A DNA stretch of 63,186 nt. It comes from Spirochaetales bacterium. GTDB taxonomy: Bacteria; Spirochaetota; Spirochaetia; UBA9216. Within the stretch, counting starts at the first letter, position 1; each line of letters opens with the position of its first letter. Of this stretch, positions 1 to 8,779 are shown piece after piece. The notes beneath the pieces are model-generated. The model worked only from the letters and a program-made list of their open reading frames with translations. It was not told the origin of the DNA and did not search any database. The stretch is from positions 1 to 63,186 of the forward strand of contig JAEINK010000026.1 in assembly GCA_016342585.1 (NCBI GenBank), given 5' to 3'. The position numbers and the translations under genes were made by a program.

Positions 1-69
1 GATGTTCATGCAATGGAAGCGCTTTTAAGAGTCTTTGCCGGAAACCCATTCATGGTTGGTGCTGAGTAG
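1..69 (+). CDS. C-terminal end of an unidentified upstream gene (partial)
   Basis: Frame 1 is open from the first base to a TAG at 67-69 and encodes 22 residues ending in FMVGAE. The codons look like ordinary coding sequence and there is no other gene here, so this is probably the tail of a gene starting outside the window. The fragment is too short to identify. Bases 70-178 hold no other gene. Confidence 0.45.
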   Translation, partial: DVHAMEALLRVFAGNPFMVGAE

Positions 70-178
70 TTACCTTTTGTTGTTCTTATTTCATTGGCTG
101 GAAGGCTATTTCCTATATGATGAGGTAATTTCAAAAAGTGGATATTTTTGAAAAAGCCTTTTATAATTGAGGGTAATT

Positions 179-1351
179 ATGACTGATCAGAAAGTAATCG
201 ATAGAATCGACCGGGCAGCTTTTGCCTCCATGTTCATTTATGCGGCAGCTGCGAACACATTCCCCGTTTGTCTGGTAAAAATGTCCGAAGAGTTATCTTT
301 CAACCTTACACAAGCTGGCCTCCTTGGATTTATCACCTCCCTTGAGCAACTCCTTGTTCTCTTTTTAAGCTGTTTTGCTGCGGCAAAATTTGGAAAGATA
401 AAGATATTGAAAACAGCTCTCCTTGTTTTGACGGGCAGCCTTTTTCTTTTCTCCTTCTCCTCCACCTATTTGACCACCGTGGCTCTCATGCTTTTGATTG
501 GGTTGGGGTACGCTTTTTTGGAGGCTCTTCTTACTCCCCTTGTGGAGGACCTTCATCCGAAGGATTCGGGATCGAAGATGAATCTTCTTCACGCCTCCTG
601 GCCGGTGGGAGTCTGCTTTGCCGTCCTGATTGTCGGAGAGCTCCTCTCCCGTGGTGTCTCCTGGCGGTATGTATTCATGGGGCTTGCCGCCTGTACCCTG
701 ATTATCTTCTTTTTCTATCCCGGAGCTAAAAAGGTTAACCTCCCTCGATCCCGGACCGATTTCTCCCATATGGGGGAGATCCTTGCCCAGCCCCGATTTT
801 GGGCCCTTGGGGCTGGTCTCTTTTTCGCCGGTGCCGCCGAGTTTTCCTTTGCCTTCTGGTCGGCTTCGTATATCCAAATCCATTATGGAACCCTTCCACG
901 GGCGGGAGGATTCGGTGCTGCTGCTTTCGCCTTCGGTATGGTGGCGGGGCGCATGGCCAGTGCGAAGATCATCCCGAAGACCGGTCTGAAGAACCTGATT
1001 ATCTATTCAGCCGTGGCGGGCTTTATGATCAGCCTCAGCTTCTTTTTTATAAATGGACTCATTTTGCTATATATTTTCCTCTTTCTGATGGGGCTTACCA
1101 TTGCCTGCTTCTGGCCTTCCATACAATCCTATTCGGCCAGGGTTCTCCCCGTTGATGCCACCATCCTGATGATCTTCCTCTCCTGTTTTGGTGTCCCCGG
1201 AACATCCACAGCCTCCCTTTTAATGGGGATTTTAGGGGATAAATTTGGACTGCATATTGCGTTCGTTGTGGCTCCGGTTTCCCTGATTCTCCTTATCTTA
1301 AGTTTGTTGATTGAGGGAAAAATGAAAGTTGGACCGGTTAAAGCGGTATAA
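179..1351 (+). CDS. MFS transporter
   Basis: This is an inner-membrane secondary transporter of the major facilitator superfamily, about 390 residues, the usual size. The sequence is almost entirely hydrophobic segments compatible with 12 helices. The first half has the loop after helix 2 (FGKIKILKTALL) and the second half repeats the pattern, with a GRMAS loop near residue 255. The substrate cannot be read from the sequence. ATG 179 is chosen over the in-frame TTG at 167 because GAGGG lies at 169-173. A TATAAT at 162-167 with a weak TGGATA 17 bases upstream would put the transcript start after that Shine-Dalgarno, so promoter and ribosome site are in tension and one is probably fortuitous. 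The gene stands alone before the AIM24-type gene. Confidence 0.85.
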   Translation: MTDQKVIDRIDRAAFASMFIYAAAANTFPVCLVKMSEELSFNLTQAGLLGFITSLEQLLVLFLSCFAAAKFGKIKILKTALLVLTGSLFLFSFSSTYLTTVALMLLIGLGYAFLEALLTPLVEDLHPKDSGSKMNLLHASWPVGVCFAVLIVGELLSRGVSWRYVFMGLAACTLIIFFFYPGAKKVNLPRSRTDFSHMGEILAQPRFWALGAGLFFAGAAEFSFAFWSASYIQIHYGTLPRAGGFGAAAFAFGMVAGRMASAKIIPKTGLKNLIIYSAVAGFMISLSFFFINGLILLYIFLFLMGLTIACFWPSIQSYSARVLPVDATILMIFLSCFGVPGTSTASLLMGILGDKFGLHIAFVVAPVSLILLILSLLIEGKMKVGPVKAV

Positions 1352-1402
1352 ATTTTTGTATATTTATAATGTGATAATATACAGGAAGTGAGGGAGGTTC
1401 AT

Positions 1403-2194
1403 ATGTATAGTTATGGAATGGATTACAGGATCCTCGGGGATGAGATGCAGATCCTTGAGGTTGATCTAAGAACCGGTGAAACGGTGATTGCCGAAGCGGG
1501 TGCCATGAATTATATGGATCCGGGGATAGATTTTGAAGCCCGGATGGGGGATGGAACCGAACCGCCCGGAGGCATGTGGGAGCAGATAGCAGGGGCGGGG
1601 AAGCGACTTCTTACCGGTGAATCTCTCTTCATGACCCATTTTACAAATGCCTCGGATAGAGAACGGACCATAGCCTTCGCCTCTCCCTATCCCGGTAAAA
1701 TCATACCCATTAATTTAAGCGAAACAGGTGGAGAACTCCTTTGCCAGAAAGATGCCTTCCTGTGTGCCCAGAAGGGGACGCGGTTGGACATCGCATTGAC
1801 GAAAAGGATTGGGGTAGGACTTCTGGGCGGTGAAGGTTTTATTCTTCAGAGATTGATAGGAGAGGGACTGGCCTTCATTCATGCGGGAGGTATGATTGTT
1901 AAGAAAGAACTTCATGGTGAGAGGCTCCTTGTTGATACCGGGTGCCTTGCCGCTTTTACGCCGGGTATCTCCTACAATATAAGCCGGGCGGGAAACCTTA
2001 AATCCATGATCTTCGGCGGTGAAGGACTTTTTCTGGCAGACCTTCAGGGAACCGGTGCGGTCTATCTTCAGAGTCTTCCTTTCAGCAGGCTTGCCGGGCG
2101 TGTGCTGAAATATGCACCCCAGATGGGAGGTCGTTCCCGAGGTGAGGGGTCGATCCTGGGTGGACTGGGTGACCTTTTTATGGGTGACAATTAG
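1403..2194 (+). CDS. AIM24 / TIGR00266 family protein
   Basis: The 263-residue product looks like the bacterial AIM24 (TIGR00266) family: an N-terminal stretch with [20 protein letters not shown], a central [11 protein letters not shown] segment, and glycine-rich beta-strand repeats through [16 protein letters not shown]. Members are predicted all-beta, tryptophan-RNA-binding-attenuator-like folds of unknown biochemical role. No signal peptide or membrane helix is visible, so it is probably cytoplasmic. ATG 1403 is preferred to GTG 1388 because an AGGGAGG Shine-Dalgarno lies at 1391-1397. A TATAAT at 1365-1370 could serve as -10, but no good -35 partner was found. Confidence 0.85.
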   Translation: MYSYGMDYRILGDEMQILEVDLRTGETVIAEAGAMNYMDPGIDFEARMGDGTEPPGGMWEQIAGAGKRLLTGESLFMTHFTNASDRERTIAFASPYPGKIIPINLSETGGELLCQKDAFLCAQKGTRLDIALTKRIGVGLLGGEGFILQRLIGEGLAFIHAGGMIVKKELHGERLLVDTGCLAAFTPGISYNISRAGNLKSMIFGGEGLFLADLQGTGAVYLQSLPFSRLAGRVLKYAPQMGGRSRGEGSILGGLGDLFMGDN

Positions 2195-2265
2195 GCCTGT
2201 TTTTTTATTAGATTAACTTAAGACCTGGCGGCCTTTAAGAAACATTCTTTATCGGAGCATTGTAA

Positions 2266-4755
2266 ATGACAACATACATTCCTTTGAATTTTGACTGGAA
2301 ATATATACCTGACTTCAAGGATGAATATCTTAAAGAGGAGTTTAACGAAGAGGGGTTTTCAAAAGTTAATCTGCCTCATACCAATATGGAACTTCCGTAT
2401 AACAACTTCGATGAAAAGCTCTCCCAGTTTGAAAGCTGTTACCGTAAGAATTTTACCCCTCCGGAGAAAGAGGCGGCGAAAAGACTCTACCTCTGTTTCG
2501 AAGGGGTTATGAGTTCTACCCGAATTTATGTTAATGGTCTTTTTGTCTCCGGACATAAGGGGGGGTACACCCCTTTTAAGACCGATATTACCGAGTCTGT
2601 CCGGTTTGGCGAAGAGAATCTTATTGCTGTATATGTGGATTCCCGGGAGCGGCCAGAGATTCCCCCCTTCGGTTTTGTCATTGATTATCTTACCTATGGC
2701 GGAATCTACCGGGAAGTGCATCTTGAATACAGGGCGGAAGTTTCTATCGATAACTGTAAGATTGTAACTTCAAATCTCTCCCATTCCCATAAAACGATTG
2801 ACCTTCTCCTTTACCTTAAAAATCAGAGTAGACGTAAGGGTACGGTTTCAGCAAGCTTTAAGGTTCTGAAAACCTGCTGTAACCGGGATGAATCTCAAAG
2901 ATCCATCCTCCCCGATGCTTCAGGAGCCCCCGGTGCCTTTGATGAACTTTCGGGTAAACTCGCCGGCACTCACGAAATAAATTTTGAACTGACCAGTGAA
3001 TCGCAGCAGGTGGTTGCGGCCTCCTTCGAGGTCGAGGACGCAGAGCTTTGGGATTTAGATAACCCCAATCTCTATAATCTGGCTGTTCAGCTAGTAGATG
3101 CGGATGTCTTTGACCACAAAAGTTTCAGGTTTGGATTTCGTAAGGTGGAATTCCGGAATGATGGTTTTTTTCTGAATGGAAACCGGATAAAAATTCGGGG
3201 ATTGAACCGCCATCAATCCTATCCCTATGTCGGCTATGCCATGCCCCGAAGTGCACAGTACAGAGATGCGGAAATTCTGAAATATGAGCTCGGTCTGAAT
3301 ACGGTAAGGCTTTCCCATTATCCCCAATCCCGGCATTTTTTGGATCGCTGTGATGAGCTTGGTCTCCTGGTTTTTGATGAAATTCCCGGATGGCAGCATA
3401 TCGGTGAGCCTGGAGAGTGGCAGGATATCACCCTCCAGCATGTGGAGGAGATGATCACCACCGACTGGAACCGTCCCTCAATTTTCATATGGGGGGTCCG
3501 GATAAATGAATCCCGGGATTGTGATGAGCTTTATGAGAAAACAAACAGGCTGGCGAGGGGCCTCGATTCTACCAGACCCACAGGCGGGGTAAGGTGTATT
3601 CCCGGGAGTAACCTTCTGGAGGATGTGTATACCTATAATGATTTTAACCATAATGGTAAACGGCCGCCTCTGTTAAAGAGGAAAAAGGTTGTCAGGAAAT
3701 CTGTTCCCTATCTTATTACCGAACACAATGGCCACATGTTTCCCACCAAGAAGTTTGATCATGTGAGCCGCAGGGTAGAGCAGGCCTTGCGTCATGGTCG
3801 TATCCTGGATGCCATGTATGGGGATGATGAGGTAGCCGGAGCCATCGGGTGGTGTATGTTTGATTACAATACCCATAAGGAGTTCGGCAGTGGTGATAAA
3901 ATATGTTATCACGGTGTGCAGGACATATTTCGGATTCCCAAGTACGCCGCTGCGGTTTATGCCTCCCAGTCGGATATCCTTCCTGTCATGGAGGTCGCCC
4001 ATTCTCTGGCTAATGGTGATGTGGATGAGTCGATCCGGGGCGATATCTATATTTTCACCAACTGTGATTATGTGAAGATGTATATAAACGGTGAGTAAAT
4101 AAACACCTTTATACCGGGAAAGGAGCTTTTCCCCCATCTTCCACACCCTCCCATCCTGGTTAATGATTTTGTAGGTGATCAGATCCTGATGAATGAAAGA
4201 TTTTCATCAGGAGATGCGCACTTTGTGAAAAAGATACTGATAAAAGCAGGGAAGGGTGTGGATTCCCTCTCTATAATTGATAAGCTGAGAACGGCCATCC
4301 TGTTGGCTAAATACAAGATGAGTCTTCAGGATATGGAGGAGATCTACACAAAGTATTTTGGAGGTTGGGGAACCGCTTCCACCGATTATAAATTTGAAGG
4401 GTACATCGGGGATGAGTGCAGACTGACCTGTACAAAATCCCAGGTTTTTAATCCGACTTTGAAACTGGAAGCCGATTCCACCCATCTTATTGAAGATGAA
4501 ACCTATGATGTTGCCAGGATCATTGTGAGAATGGTCGATGAACATGGGGAGGATGTAGTTTATGCCAATGATGTTTTCTCAATCAGAGCCGAAGGCCCAT
4601 TTGAAATCATAGGCCCGACAACTCTATCCCTTATTGGGGGGTCTGTCGGTTTTTGGATAAAGAGCATAGGTCTTTCCGGAACGGGAAAACTGATCCTCTA
4701 TTCCGACAGGTTTGGTGAACTTGAGGAGGCAATTACGGTGGAGAAGAGGGGGTAA
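2266..4755 (+). pseudogene. Glycoside hydrolase family 2 (beta-galactosidase/glucuronidase type), interrupted by in-frame TAA
   Basis: One reading frame from ATG 2266 to TAA 4755 encodes a GH2 enzyme of about 829 codons, but codon 611 (4096-4098) is TAA. Upstream are the sugar-binding jelly roll (about 1-150), the Ig-like domain (about 155-310) and the TIM barrel with candidate acid/base E415 (INESRD) and nucleophile E486 (ITEHNGHMF). Translation past the stop continues in the same frame without indel and resumes as the C-terminal domains (residues about 612-829). The stop sits where the text would read YINGE-x-INTF, so a Tyr codon changed by one base is the simplest explanation. The first ATG after the stop (4189) has no Shine-Dalgarno. 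A 610-residue product would keep the catalytic barrel but lose the C-terminal beta domains. A sequencing error or genuine nonsense mutation cannot be told apart here. Confidence 0.85.
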
Positions 4756-4756
4756 G

Positions 4757-4811
4757 CCTGCCTGTTAAACCGCTAAAACAGTATGACGGAGACGGGCAGG
4801 AACCAGGCAGG
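4757..4811. terminator. Possible bidirectional terminator between convergent genes
   Basis: CCTGCCTG at 4757-4764 is complementary to CAGGCAGG at 4804-4811, between the GH2 stop and the end of the convergent acyl-CoA ligase gene. The loop is long (39 bases) and a second partial copy (GGGCAGG) lies inside it. There is no strong T tract on the plus side, so this is tentative. Confidence 0.35.
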
Positions 4812-4821
4812 AATAGGCTTC

Positions 4822-6762
4822 CTACTTTTTTCGCCTCTTTTTAATATCTTCCTGAAGATGCTGAACCAGGTTATTATATCGCTCCTCAATGTATTTTCGC
4901 TTAATTTTCAAGGTCTGGGTTAACTCCTTGCCAACCGAGAAATCATTCCTGACTGGAAAAATTTTAGAGATAAATTCGAAGGTTTTAAATCCATGTTCTC
5001 GGGAGATTAATCCGTTTACCTCTTTCATAAGATGATGAATGATATCTTCATGATTAATTGAATCTATTCCTTCAAGGACCACCTCGTTACTCTTTAACTT
5101 CAGTTCGGCAGCAAGCTTCATGAGCTCCTCTTCGTTAACGGCAACAATCGCCGAGAGTTGTTTCTTATCCTGACCGAGGACAACCGCATGATCTATATAG
5201 ATACTCTCCTTCATCTTCTCCTCAATGGTTTCGGGTTCTACGTTTTCTCCCCCCATCAGGACGATTGTATCTTTCATTCTTCCTACAATAATAATTTCAC
5301 CATTTTCCGTTTTAACTCCCAGATCTCCTGTATTCAGCCAACCGTCCGGGGCGAGGACCTTTTCTGTTGCTTCCGGGTTTTTATAATATCCACTCATAAC
5401 CTGGGGACCCCGGGCAAAAATCACACCCTTCTCCCCAATATCAGTTACGGTCCCATCTTCTCTGCGAATCTCAACTTCAGTATTGTCGAAGGGGATTCCT
5501 GTTGTTCCAAAGGTGTTGTTTCCTATGGTTCGGCTTAAGATACCCGGAGCTGTTTCGGTCATACCATAAGCATTAACCAGTGTTATACCCAGGGTATTAA
5601 AAAGTTCATCCAGGTATCTGGGGAGGGTCCCCGCGGCTGAAGTTGCTGCTCGCAGCTTGCCGCCAACTTTCTCCTTGAAGGTCACAAAGAGCTTTTCTGC
5701 CATCTTATGTCCCGGAAAAAAGAGTACCCTTCGAAGACTATGAAGGATGAAAGCTGCCCCTTTTCGGAGGGGGCTTCGTTTTTTTAAAGATATATAACTG
5801 CCCCGGAGGTACTGATCCGACTCCATATAACCGGTATTCAGGTTGATGAAAAAGAAAAGTATATGCCTTTTCAGGGGCGGAAGTTTACTGAATGCTTTAA
5901 TCATTTTCTGATAGATAGACTCCCACACCCTTGGAACGGTGATAAGGATCTCCGGTTTTTCCTCAAGCAGATCCACAGGAAATTGTTTTGCCGACGAGTA
6001 AACAATTTTCATTGCCGATGTGGCGGCGCAATACTCAAAGGCCCTTTCATAGACATGCCAGGAGGGGAGCATGACTACGCAGCTTTCGGGTCTCTCCGGA
6101 TCGAGTTCCAGCCGTGGTGTATTGGCATGGACATTCTGGAGGAAGTTTGCATGGCTCAGCATGACCCCCTTGGGGTTCCCCGTGGTTCCGGATGTATAGA
6201 CTATTGTAAGCAGATCTTCCGGTTTTATTGCCGCGGAAAGGCGGTTTAAAAGATCCGGATCCTGCTCGTATACAGGGGTCCCAATCTTTATCAATTCACT
6301 GTAAAAATGGACCTTTCCCCGAATTTCTTCCGGAATTCCTTCCCCATCTTCCACAATGAATATATTTCTGCAATTGTCCCAGTCTTCCCCGGTGAATACA
6401 TCATTGAGTTCAACCAGCTGTGTACATGTCTCCAGTATTAAAAAGCAGGAGTCCGAATGGTGGAATATGAACTGCACTTCCCGGGGGGCTGTTGTTGATC
6501 CCCTGGGGACCGAAACGGCCCCCAACGCCATGAGAGCGAAATCGGTGGTAATCCATTCGAACCTGTTATCCATGAAGAAGCCTGCATGCTCTTTTCGGGA
6601 AACACCGAAATGGGCGAAGCCGGCTGTAAGCGCTCCGATGGTATGCAGGAGCTCCTTATACGTCTTGTCGACTATTGTTTTCGAATGTTTTATTCTATGT
6701 GATACACGATCCGGATACTCGGCCGCGGTTTTTATCGGTATATCGAGAATGCTGTTGTACAT
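4822..6762 (-). CDS. Long-chain fatty acid-CoA ligase (AMP-forming)
   Basis: The 646-residue protein activates fatty acids to acyl-CoA through an acyl-AMP. It carries the P-loop signature YTSGTTGNPKGVMLSH, the adenine-binding YGMTET motif, GWLNTGDLG with the ribose-binding Asp, and a C-terminal basic tail (LKIKRKYIEERY) that supplies the catalytic Lys. Length and motif spacing fit the ACSL / FadD15-like long form rather than short-chain ligases. The start has GGAG seven bases upstream (on the minus strand). It is transcribed alone, divergently from the DUF3783 gene, with a perfect palindrome at 6870-6892 upstream. A role in fatty acid uptake or membrane lipid turnover is inferred; chain-length preference is unknown. 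Confidence 0.93.
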   Translation of the reverse strand: MYNSILDIPIKTAAEYPDRVSHRIKHSKTIVDKTYKELLHTIGALTAGFAHFGVSRKEHAGFFMDNRFEWITTDFALMALGAVSVPRGSTTAPREVQFIFHHSDSCFLILETCTQLVELNDVFTGEDWDNCRNIFIVEDGEGIPEEIRGKVHFYSELIKIGTPVYEQDPDLLNRLSAAIKPEDLLTIVYTSGTTGNPKGVMLSHANFLQNVHANTPRLELDPERPESCVVMLPSWHVYERAFEYCAATSAMKIVYSSAKQFPVDLLEEKPEILITVPRVWESIYQKMIKAFSKLPPLKRHILFFFINLNTGYMESDQYLRGSYISLKKRSPLRKGAAFILHSLRRVLFFPGHKMAEKLFVTFKEKVGGKLRAATSAAGTLPRYLDELFNTLGITLVNAYGMTETAPGILSRTIGNNTFGTTGIPFDNTEVEIRREDGTVTDIGEKGVIFARGPQVMSGYYKNPEATEKVLAPDGWLNTGDLGVKTENGEIIIVGRMKDTIVLMGGENVEPETIEEKMKESIYIDHAVVLGQDKKQLSAIVAVNEEELMKLAAELKLKSNEVVLEGIDSINHEDIIHHLMKEVNGLISREHGFKTFEFISKIFPVRNDFSVGKELTQTLKIKRKYIEERYNNLVQHLQEDIKKRRKK

Positions 6763-6812
6763 ATTCTCTCCTCAATGTAAAAATGGTAATGCAATTAAAG
6801 GCGGGTCTATAT

Positions 6813-6840
6813 ATAATACTAACAGTATTCAGATGGTTAA
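6813..6840 (-). promoter_or_regulatory. Candidate promoter of the acyl-CoA ligase gene
   Basis: On the minus strand TTAACC (6835-6840) is followed after 16 bases by TATTAT (6813-6818). An alternative pairing is TTGTTT (6839-6844), 17 bases, TAGTAT (6816-6821). Both are moderate matches, and either gives a leader of roughly 45 bases before ATG 6762. Confidence 0.35.
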
Positions 6841-6869
6841 ACAATGGAAAGATACTCCATTTGAGTTAA

Positions 6870-6892
6870 TTTATCGGTCGGCGACCGATAAA
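6870..6892. promoter_or_regulatory. Perfect 11-bp-arm palindrome, probable regulator binding site
   Basis: Arms TTTATCGGTCG (6870-6880) and its exact complement (6882-6892) flank a single central G. The site lies in the 242-base intergenic region between the divergent acyl-CoA ligase and DUF3783 genes, about 30 bases upstream of the candidate ligase -35. Size and symmetry suit a TetR-family dimer or a pair of dimers; which protein binds is not visible in the window. The remainder of 6763-7004 shows only A+T-rich sequence and a TATAAT at 6961-6966 with no clear -35. Confidence 0.6.
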
Positions 6893-7004
6893 AATTGAAA
6901 TAACCATACAGATAATTCAAAAATGGGAAATATATAGTGGTTTCGAGTAGGAGGATTCTATATAATGAGGGGCGAATTCAACGTTTCTGAATTGGAGGTT
7001 CTGA

Positions 7005-7271
7005 ATGAATAATGAAAAGAAACCGGATGAACGGGTTGTTCTTATACACGGCTTCAGCAGGGAAGAGACAATGAAGATCCTGAAAGCTGTAAAATCGAAG
7101 GTTTCTGATCCTGCGGGGGTAGCGTTTTCCATGACGACATCTACCAATATAGAGTGGAAAATAAAAGATCTTGTGAATGAGGTTCGTGAAGAGCATGAGT
7201 ATCTGCGGGCTAACCCTCCTGGTAAATCCGGTAGTTCGGCAACCCCCGGGGCTTTTGGAAAATCCAGTTAG
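7005..7271 (+). CDS. DUF3783 domain protein
   Basis: The 88-residue product matches the DUF3783 pattern: an N-terminal RVVLIHGFSREETMKILKAV segment, a middle VAFSMTTSTNIEWKIKDLV segment and a short polar tail. The function of this small cytoplasmic family is unknown. GGAGG at 6994-6998 is well placed for ATG 7005. It is the first of three closely spaced genes ending with a DNA methyltransferase; the gap to the next is 13 bases, so co-transcription is likely. Confidence 0.8.
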   Translation: MNNEKKPDERVVLIHGFSREETMKILKAVKSKVSDPAGVAFSMTTSTNIEWKIKDLVNEVREEHEYLRANPPGKSGSSATPGAFGKSS

Positions 7272-7284
7272 AATATAGGATAAG

Positions 7285-7512
7285 ATGATTACTGAACAGT
7301 TCGGGGAGTATACCCTTACAGGCCTGCCTGGTAGAAAAGGGAGCCAAAGGTACAGTGTGGGAGTCATTATCGAAAAAAATAAGGATGGCCTGAAGAATAA
7401 ACAAATTTTTCAGGCGGAGGATGGGATTTGCTATATCCTCGCAATCGAAGCGGCAAAAGAGGGGATAAACCTGGGTAAAAACCTTATTAAACAGAATAGG
7501 GTAGGGTTTTAA
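7285..7512 (+). CDS. Small hypothetical protein
   Basis: This 75-residue protein is not recognised. It is rich in charged residues, has no signal peptide or membrane helix, and has an alternating pattern (YSVGVIIEKNKDG, then GICYILAIEAAKEGINLGKNLI) that could be a small alpha/beta fold. It lies 13 bases after the DUF3783 gene and ends one base before the GTG start of the methyltransferase gene, so translational coupling is likely. The Shine-Dalgarno is weak (GGATAAG before ATG), and its reality rests mainly on position and codon content. Confidence 0.65.
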   Translation: MITEQFGEYTLTGLPGRKGSQRYSVGVIIEKNKDGLKNKQIFQAEDGICYILAIEAAKEGINLGKNLIKQNRVGF

Positions 7513-7513
7513 G

Positions 7514-8635
7514 GTGGCTTCCTTTTCCGACTCCCTTGGGGAGAACCCCGCGTTTTTAAATGAACAAATTCTCACTTACCTTGGTAATAAACGGGGCCTT
7601 CTTGATTTTATCGGTGATGGAATAGAGCGGATCAAGAAGGACCTGGGCACAGAGTCTCTAAGAACTTTCGATGTGTTTTCAGGTTCAGGGGTCGTTGCCA
7701 GATACTTAAAGCAGTACTCCAGGAGTCTTGTGGTAAATGATCTTGAAAGGTATTCCCAGGTAACAAATAGTTGTTATCTTGCAAACGTATCGGCACTGGA
7801 TCTTCCTGAACTAAGGGCAATTCATAATGATTTAATTTCCCGGCTCAACAATGATCCCCTACGCCGGGGTTTTATTTCAGAACTTTATTCACCGGGTGAT
7901 GATCAGGAGATACAGGAGGGGGAACGTGTTTTTTATACCCGCCGGAATGGTGAGTATATTGATACAGCCAGGCAGTATATCGAACACCTGCCCGGGAAAT
8001 ATCAAAAATATTTTTTAGCACCCCTCCTCTCGGAAGCATCAGTTCATGCCAACACCTCGGGTGTCTTTAAAGGTTTTTATAAAGATTCAAACCGGGGGGT
8101 AGGAAAGTTCGGTGGCAATAAAGGGGATGCCCTCTCCCGTATTCTGGGTGATATAAACCTCCCGTTTCCGGTTTTCAGCAACTTTGAGTGCGAAGTGGAG
8201 GTTCATCGGGGGGATTCCAATATTATAGCCGACTGTATCGATGAGGTGGATGTGGCCTACCTGGATCCCCCTTATAATCAGCACCCTTATGGCTCAAACT
8301 ATTTCATGCTGAATCTGATTTCAGATTACATCCGGCCTGAACATATAAGCCGTGTCTCGGGCATACCGGTAGACTGGAATCGTTCCGATTTCAACAAGCG
8401 GGGTCACGCCTTCAACTCTTTTAAAGCCCTGGTTGAAAAACTGCCGGCAAAGTATCTTTTAATATCCTTTAACTCCGAAGGGTTTATCTCCCTTGAAGAG
8501 ATGAAGGGAATGCTGGAAAAAATCGGTCATCTTACCGTTCTTGAGACAAAATACAACACCTTCCGGGGCAGCCGTAATCTCCGGGAGAGGGATATTCATG
8601 TCAAAGAGTACCTCTACCTCCTGCGAAAGCATTAA
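7514..8635 (+). CDS. D12-type adenine-specific DNA methyltransferase
   Basis: The 373-residue enzyme should transfer methyl from SAM to N6 of adenine in DNA. The N-terminal YLGNKRGLLDFIGDGI matches the Dam/D12 entry motif, DVFSGSGVVARYLK is the SAM-binding motif I, and DVAYLDPPYNQHPYGSNYF is catalytic motif IV (DPPY). The order I-to-IV with a target region between them fits the alpha class. Translation starts at GTG 7514, overlapping the tail of the small upstream gene region. No restriction endonuclease or specificity gene is adjacent, so it may be a solitary, regulatory-type methylase or belong to a system encoded elsewhere. The recognition sequence cannot be read. Confidence 0.88.
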   Translation: MASFSDSLGENPAFLNEQILTYLGNKRGLLDFIGDGIERIKKDLGTESLRTFDVFSGSGVVARYLKQYSRSLVVNDLERYSQVTNSCYLANVSALDLPELRAIHNDLISRLNNDPLRRGFISELYSPGDDQEIQEGERVFYTRRNGEYIDTARQYIEHLPGKYQKYFLAPLLSEASVHANTSGVFKGFYKDSNRGVGKFGGNKGDALSRILGDINLPFPVFSNFECEVEVHRGDSNIIADCIDEVDVAYLDPPYNQHPYGSNYFMLNLISDYIRPEHISRVSGIPVDWNRSDFNKRGHAFNSFKALVEKLPAKYLLISFNSEGFISLEEMKGMLEKIGHLTVLETKYNTFRGSRNLRERDIHVKEYLYLLRKH

Positions 8636-8693
8636 ATTTAACACCAGAATCCATAAACTCTATCATTATCCTTCAAAATTCTGAATGATTTCC

Positions 8694-8721
8694 TTGACAG
8701 ATAGAAAAACAAGGGTATAAT
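8694..8721 (+). promoter_or_regulatory. Sigma-70-type promoter of the ROK regulator operon
   Basis: TTGACA (8694-8699) and TATAAT (8716-8721) are both consensus, spaced 16 bases. The expected transcript start is near 8728, immediately before the palindrome at 8731-8757. Confidence 0.85.
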
Positions 8722-8730
8722 AGCAGTATA

Positions 8731-8757
8731 CTTTGTTTGTTCGCCGAACAAACAAAG
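8731..8757. promoter_or_regulatory. Perfect 13-bp-arm operator, probably for the ROK repressor
   Basis: CTTTGTTTGTTCG (8731-8743) and its exact reverse complement (8745-8757) are separated by one C. The site begins about 10 bases after a consensus -10 and ends 22 bases before the ROK gene. The TTTGTT/AACAAA flanks resemble operators of NagC/Mlc/XylR-type ROK repressors. Autorepression of the whole operon, relieved by the imported sugar, is the natural inference. Confidence 0.8.
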
Positions 8758-8779
8758 TAGTGATTTCAGGGGAGATAAA

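Noticed and set aside
14..27. cre-like TGGAAGCGCTTTTA motif
   Set aside because: It lies in the coding tail of the upstream gene (E-A-L-L codons), away from any gene start, so it is more likely chance.
4189..4755. Separate small gene for the last part of GH2
   Set aside because: It is in the same frame as the upstream part, has no ribosome site, and only makes sense as the C-terminus of the interrupted glycosidase.
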